Source of the DNA: Avoscillospira sp045579045
GTDB taxonomy: Bacteria > Bacillota > Clostridia > Oscillospirales > Oscillospiraceae
DNA: 64,000 nt
Assembly: GCA_045579045.1 (NCBI GenBank)
Contig: JAZNLL010000120.1
Location: 19,876 to 83,875 of the forward strand
Direction of reading: 5' to 3'
Each line of letters opens with the position of its first letter. Positions within the stretch are counted from its first letter, which is position 1. This document shows positions 60,014-64,000 of the stretch, piece after piece. Under the pieces are notes generated by a model, which saw nothing but the letters and a program-made list of their open reading frames with translations, did no database searches and was not told where the DNA came from. The translations under genes and the position numbers were made by a program.

Positions 60014-61870
60014 ATGCAGAAATTACAGTATGTGCAGTTGACCGGCATGACTTTGTCCGGCTTCAAATGCTATCCCACCAAAACCGATCTGACCTTTGGT
60101 AATCCCACTGTCATCACCGGCGGCAACGGCCGTGGAAAATCCACCATTGCCGATGCCATCGCCTTTGCAGTCACCGGTCTTCCGTTTTTCGGAGAACGGG
60201 GCATTGACCGGCTCCACAGCGAGCAGAATCCCGACCTGTTTATCTCCCTGCGGTTTCTGGATGAAACTGGCCATTCTCATGAGCTGACCAGAACCCGTCA
60301 GAAGAACCGCATGACCATCACCTATGATGGCACTGAGATCCGACAGTTGGATCTGACCGATCTGTTTGGCGAAAAGGAAGTGTTTCTCTCTATTTTCAAT
60401 CCTCTTTATTTCATTGAGGAACTGGGAGATGAGGGAAAGAAGCTCCTTGCCCGGTATCTGCCGCCCATTTCCCACGAGGACATTCTGGCGCAGCTCAATG
60501 AGCAGACCAGAGCCAATTTGCTGAATGAGAACATTCTCTCTCCGGAAGCTACACTGAAAAAGCGGCGAGAGGAGATCCGGGATCTGGAGCAGACCCTGGT
60601 CTATCTGGACGGCAAAAAGGATCAGGCCGATCAGCAGCGCCGCAGCAACGCGGAACTGGTATCGGGACTGAAAACCAGGCTGTCTGCCTTGGAACAGGAG
60701 CTTGCCGGGCTGGAAGCCAGACGATTTGAGGGTATGGATCTGTCCAGCCTGCAGGAGCAGCTGGTGGATACCAGCGAACGCTATCAAGAATTGTCCAAGG
60801 AAACGCCGCAGACTGCCGACACTTCCGCTATTGATGTGCAGCTGAGATCGCTGCATGAAAAGCTCGGCCAAAGAACCGCAGAAATTTATCTGCCAAAATA
60901 CACCCAACCCATTGCGGACTGCACCGCAAAGATCAGCGCACTGGAACGCAAATACCGGCAGGATGCAGGCCTTTACAAAGGCTTCCGTCCCGGCATCGTC
61001 TGTCCTACCTGCCGCAGAGCCGTCACGGAGGCGGATATTCCCGCCATCCATCAGGCCCTACAGCAGTCCATGGGCGAGATCGCCGCGGAAGGCAAAGCCA
61101 TGAAATCCCAACTGCAGGAACTGCAGGAGCTGGAACAAAAAGCGGAGGATACCTTCCGTCAGTTCCAGACAGACGACATTGCAAAGTACCAACAGGAGAT
61201 CACCGACCTGACCGCAGAGCACGACCGCACCCTTGCATCCGCAGAGCAGTCGGCTCAGCAACGCAAGACGGATATGGAACAGCTTCTGGCTCGTATCCGC
61301 CAGCTTTCCACGGAAACGGAATGCGGCCGGCTGACCGGAGAAGAGTACGAACGGCTCCTTGCCTGCCGGACGGAGATCGAAACCTGCAAGGCAGAGATCA
61401 AAGCCGCACAGGCCATTCTCGATACCAAGCCGGAGGATCACAGTGCCAAGATCCAGCAGGTCAAAGCAGAGATCACACAGAAAAAAGCCATGGTAGCAGA
61501 CCTTGTACTGTATGCCGGAAAGAAAGCAGAGCTGACCTTCTCCCAGCTGAAGATGAACTGTGTGGAGATCTCCCTCTACGATGTGGTCAAGACCACCGGC
61601 GAGATCAAGGACACCTTCAAGTTCACCTACAAAGGCCGCCGGTATGACCGTCTTTCTCTTTCCGAGAAGATCCGGGCCGGCATGGAGGTCTCTGAGCTGA
61701 TGAAACGGCTGACCGGCCGGAACTACCCCGTCTTCGTGGACAACATGGAGTCGGTGGATGATCTGGCCAATGTCCGTCCCACCGGGCAACTGCTGATGGC
61801 AAAATGTGTGCGGAACACAGATCTTTCTGTGCGTCCCATAGAACAGCGTTCCATGCCCAAGGCGGCATAA
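60014..61870 (+). CDS. SbcC/Rad50-like ATPase
   Basis: A 618-residue ATPase of the SMC/Rad50 type. The N-terminal half-site has Walker A GGNGRGKST at about 37-45; heptad-rich coiled coils (175-285 and 345-480) surround a CPTC zinc hook at about 336-339; the C-terminal half carries the ABC signature-like LSLSEKIRAGMEV and Walker B-like YPVFVDNMESV. Shorter than chromosomal SbcC (about 1000), so its coils are short. No SbcD nuclease is next to it. The ATG follows AAAGGAG. Likely processes DNA ends with the Rad52-like protein. Confidence 0.9.
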   Translation: MQKLQYVQLTGMTLSGFKCYPTKTDLTFGNPTVITGGNGRGKSTIADAIAFAVTGLPFFGERGIDRLHSEQNPDLFISLRFLDETGHSHELTRTRQKNRMTITYDGTEIRQLDLTDLFGEKEVFLSIFNPLYFIEELGDEGKKLLARYLPPISHEDILAQLNEQTRANLLNENILSPEATLKKRREEIRDLEQTLVYLDGKKDQADQQRRSNAELVSGLKTRLSALEQELAGLEARRFEGMDLSSLQEQLVDTSERYQELSKETPQTADTSAIDVQLRSLHEKLGQRTAEIYLPKYTQPIADCTAKISALERKYRQDAGLYKGFRPGIVCPTCRRAVTEADIPAIHQALQQSMGEIAAEGKAMKSQLQELQELEQKAEDTFRQFQTDDIAKYQQEITDLTAEHDRTLASAEQSAQQRKTDMEQLLARIRQLSTETECGRLTGEEYERLLACRTEIETCKAEIKAAQAILDTKPEDHSAKIQQVKAEITQKKAMVADLVLYAGKKAELTFSQLKMNCVEISLYDVVKTTGEIKDTFKFTYKGRRYDRLSLSEKIRAGMEVSELMKRLTGRNYPVFVDNMESVDDLANVRPTGQLLMAKCVRNTDLSVRPIEQRSMPKAA

Positions 61871-61892
61871 CCCCAGAGAGGGGTGACACCGC

Positions 61893-62963
61893 TTGGCACG
61901 GAGCTATCAAAAACTTCCCATTCTGGATGCTGCCAGGCGGTGTGGGCTTGTCCTCAATCCTCGGACCCTTCATGGGGATGAGATTGAGGCAAGCTGCCCC
62001 TTCTGCGGTGACCATGGCTCCGGGAAGTATCATCTCAGCCTCAACACAGGCACCGACCAATACCGCTGCAATCTCTGCAACGCCAGTGGCAACAGTGTCA
62101 CGCTGTATGCCCGTATTCACGGTGTATCCAACAAAGAGGCTTACCGGGAACTGGCTGCTGGCGGCAATGTCTATCCGTTGCCCCGACAGCCGGAGTCCCA
62201 AAATACAAGATCCAGAGAACCCTATTCTCTGCAGCAGCGCCATGCGGCCTATACGGAAATGCTGTCCTATCTGACGCTTTCCGATCAGCACATGGAAAAC
62301 CTGTTGGAACGGGGTCTCTCTGCAGAACGCATTGAGGAAAACGGCTACAAGTCCATGCCCACTACACTGGAAGGCAGACGATTGCTTGCAAAGCTTGTTG
62401 GCATAGACTATGAGCTTCATGGTCTGCCCGGTTTTTACACCAAAGGTGATCAATGGACCGTAGCCGGCCCCAATGGGTTTCTCATTCCTGTCCGTGACAA
62501 GGACGGGCTGATACAAGGCATGAAGATCCGACTGGATGCAGAAAGCAACCCGGATCGAAAATACCGCTGGCTCTCCAGCCGCAGTTCCCACTTTGACAAC
62601 GGAGCCAGAAGCTATTCCTGGATCCATGTCACCGGCAACAAGCAAAGTAAACGAGCCTTCCTGACGGAAGGCCCGCTGAAAGGGGATGTGGCAAGTTTTC
62701 TTGCCGATGATGCCCTGTTTGTCTGTACCGGCGGCGTCAATGCCATACACGGACTGAAAGAAACCATACAAAACCTCGGCGTCACAGAAGTGGTGGAAGC
62801 CATGGATATGGATCAGATGACCAATCCCCATGTCCGGCAGGCCATTCAGGCCATGCGGCAGGAGGTCCGATCCATTCCCGGTATCCACTATTCCAAATAC
62901 ACATGGAACCCGGTCTACAAAGGCGTGGACGATTATCTCCTCAGCCGGAAACAGGCCGTTTAA
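61893..62963 (+). CDS. Primase-like protein: CHC2 zinc finger and Toprim/DUF3854
   Basis: A 356-residue protein. Residues 30-75 are a CHC2-type zinc finger (SCPFCGDHGSGKYHLSLN, YRCNLCNASGN). After a helical linker, residues 195-340 resemble a Toprim-like domain (GFLIPVRDKDGLIQGMKIRL, RAFLTEGPLKGDVASF, VTEVVEAMDMDQMTNP) of the DUF3854 type. No catalytic polymerase core is present, so it may be a primase accessory or a degenerate primase. Start is TTG at 61893 behind GAGGGGTG. Part of the module 3 replication/repair set. Confidence 0.85.
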   Translation: MARSYQKLPILDAARRCGLVLNPRTLHGDEIEASCPFCGDHGSGKYHLSLNTGTDQYRCNLCNASGNSVTLYARIHGVSNKEAYRELAAGGNVYPLPRQPESQNTRSREPYSLQQRHAAYTEMLSYLTLSDQHMENLLERGLSAERIEENGYKSMPTTLEGRRLLAKLVGIDYELHGLPGFYTKGDQWTVAGPNGFLIPVRDKDGLIQGMKIRLDAESNPDRKYRWLSSRSSHFDNGARSYSWIHVTGNKQSKRAFLTEGPLKGDVASFLADDALFVCTGGVNAIHGLKETIQNLGVTEVVEAMDMDQMTNPHVRQAIQAMRQEVRSIPGIHYSKYTWNPVYKGVDDYLLSRKQAV

Positions 62964-62987
62964 CAAAACAGAAAGGATCATTTAACA

Positions 62988-63962
62988 ATGAGTAACATTA
63001 CGAATTTCCAAAATATTATTGGTGCCTCCCAAGGCGACCGGAGCAATATGCTGGGCAAGTTCCTGTACTTTTCTCTCGCCAACATTCTGGTGGAGAAAGA
63101 CAAACTGGCTGCCCTCTGTGAAAGCCTCCACATTCCTTATTCCGGCGGCAGTCGCGTTTCCGTTTCGGATGCATTCCGCAGTGCCACCGGTGACATCAAA
63201 GACCGCATGGTCGTCAAGCAGGATGGAGAGCAGAAGATCTATGCCATCTATTGCCGGGACAATGAACGCACTTCGGAACAGCTGTCCCGGGAGTTGGTCA
63301 AAGAGACTTTGAACCAGCGGACAAACCGCTATGAAAAACTGGCAAACATCTATTATCACCGGGCAGACAACATGTTCGGCTATGAGAATGTCAGCTTTGA
63401 CGCAGATGTGGATGCCGTTTCCTATTGTCAGAGAGCCGAGGAACTGTTTGAGCTGTATCAGATCTGTGCCAACCGGCGTCAGATCGATACCATCTGTCAG
63501 TCCTACCTTCGTTCTCTGGAAGCAACCAAGGTCAGTTCCACCGGCTACCTGTACTTCGTCCCCAGACAGCACATGGAGCAGGTGGATGTCTTTGAAACCT
63601 TTTTGGAAAGTCTCAGCACCATGAACCGCAACGAAACACCTTTGACGGTCAACAGCTTCTACATCATCGACGACGCCAAGCAGCGTGACAAGATGACTGC
63701 GGAGTTCTATCTGGCGGTCAAAAAGGAAATCGCGGAATACATGGAGCGTGCAGACTATCTGATCCAGAGCAACAGTCCCAGCCCCGCCATCATGGAACGC
63801 TGGGTCAATAAGATCACCAATCTGGAGCAGAAAAAGCGCCACTACGAAGAAATCCTCCGCCGCGAACTCAACGGTCTGGATGAAGAATTTGAATCCCTGC
63901 ACTTCCTCTCCCAGGAACTTGCCCTCCGGGCAAGAAACATCCGCTTTCGAAAAGCGGCGTAA
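62988..63962 (+). CDS. Conserved hypothetical, phage/plasmid type (possibly DUF6744)
   Basis: A 324-residue soluble protein: NMLGKFLYFSLANILVEKDK, VSVSDAFRSATGDIKDRMVV, IYAIYCRDNERTSEQLSREL, then helical stretches and a C-terminal coiled coil (ITNLEQKKRHYEEILRRELN). From memory it resembles DUF6744 proteins of phages and plasmids; unverified. It follows the primase-like gene by 25 bases and is the last complete gene; bases 63963-64000 hold nothing identifiable. Confidence 0.8.
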   Translation: MSNITNFQNIIGASQGDRSNMLGKFLYFSLANILVEKDKLAALCESLHIPYSGGSRVSVSDAFRSATGDIKDRMVVKQDGEQKIYAIYCRDNERTSEQLSRELVKETLNQRTNRYEKLANIYYHRADNMFGYENVSFDADVDAVSYCQRAEELFELYQICANRRQIDTICQSYLRSLEATKVSSTGYLYFVPRQHMEQVDVFETFLESLSTMNRNETPLTVNSFYIIDDAKQRDKMTAEFYLAVKKEIAEYMERADYLIQSNSPSPAIMERWVNKITNLEQKKRHYEEILRRELNGLDEEFESLHFLSQELALRARNIRFRKAA

Positions 63963-64000
63963 ACACAACTGACACCAAGGGCGACTGGCATCCTGCCAGC

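Overview
The window reads as Gram-positive, Clostridia-type gut bacterium DNA (Oscillospiraceae/Ruminococcaceae-like, by inference): single-membrane export signals, S-layer-homology repeats, AGGAGG ribosome binding sites, several TTG starts, and Firmicute-type plasmid genes. No rRNA, tRNA or CRISPR array was seen. It has two unlike halves.

Bases 1-14146 are chromosomal-looking metabolism. A divergent pair of transcription units shares a control region at 2113-2376. Leftward is an unusual regulator, open at the window edge, that joins a LacI-type DNA-binding and sensor module to a complete-looking ABC solute-binding domain. Rightward is one operon: solute-binding lipoprotein, two permeases, a putative glycoside hydrolase, a small ASRT-type domain, a creatinase/M24-like protein that has lost its metal ligands, a creatininase-family hydrolase and a ureidoglycolate-lyase-like protein. 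A second unit holds a sugar isomerase-type TIM barrel and an MFS transporter; a Gfo/Idh/MocA dehydrogenase faces it. Together they suggest uptake and breakdown of a sugar or cyclic polyol/amide compound of unknown identity.

Bases ~14400-64000 are most of a large conjugative and replicating element (ICE or integrated plasmid). Neither integrase nor relaxase lies in the window, so both, if present, are to the right. Module 1 (14822-35110) carries secreted and S-layer-anchored surface proteins, then type IV secretion genes (VirB2-like, VirB6-like with a very long tail, NlpC/P60 hydrolase, PrgI/VirB3-like, a stand-alone VirB4 N-domain, VirB4, VirD4) and RepA_N. Module 2 (43543-49559) holds a helicase, a sliding clamp, zinc-binding proteins and SSB. 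Module 3 (52845-63962) holds a PRTRC-like set (JAMM protease, ThiF/E1, E2-like protein), a beta-helix protein, an adenine methyltransferase, Rad52-like, SbcC-like and primase-like proteins.

Two AT-rich cargo islands interrupt the backbone. Island 1 (35111-43542) carries a Fic protein, a TIR/DUF4062-like alpha-solenoid protein, a two-TM protein paired with a P-loop NTPase, and a TIR protein. Island 2 (49560-52844) carries three membrane proteins of unknown function. Each island ends exactly upstream of a duplicated control element: an identical -35 box with upstream sequence, a 17-bp spacer, a 56-base near-identical leader with evenly spaced GGA motifs, a small hairpin and an intrinsic terminator just before the first gene. 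This duplicated promoter-attenuator leader and the PRTRC-like cassette in a Firmicute element are the most notable things here.
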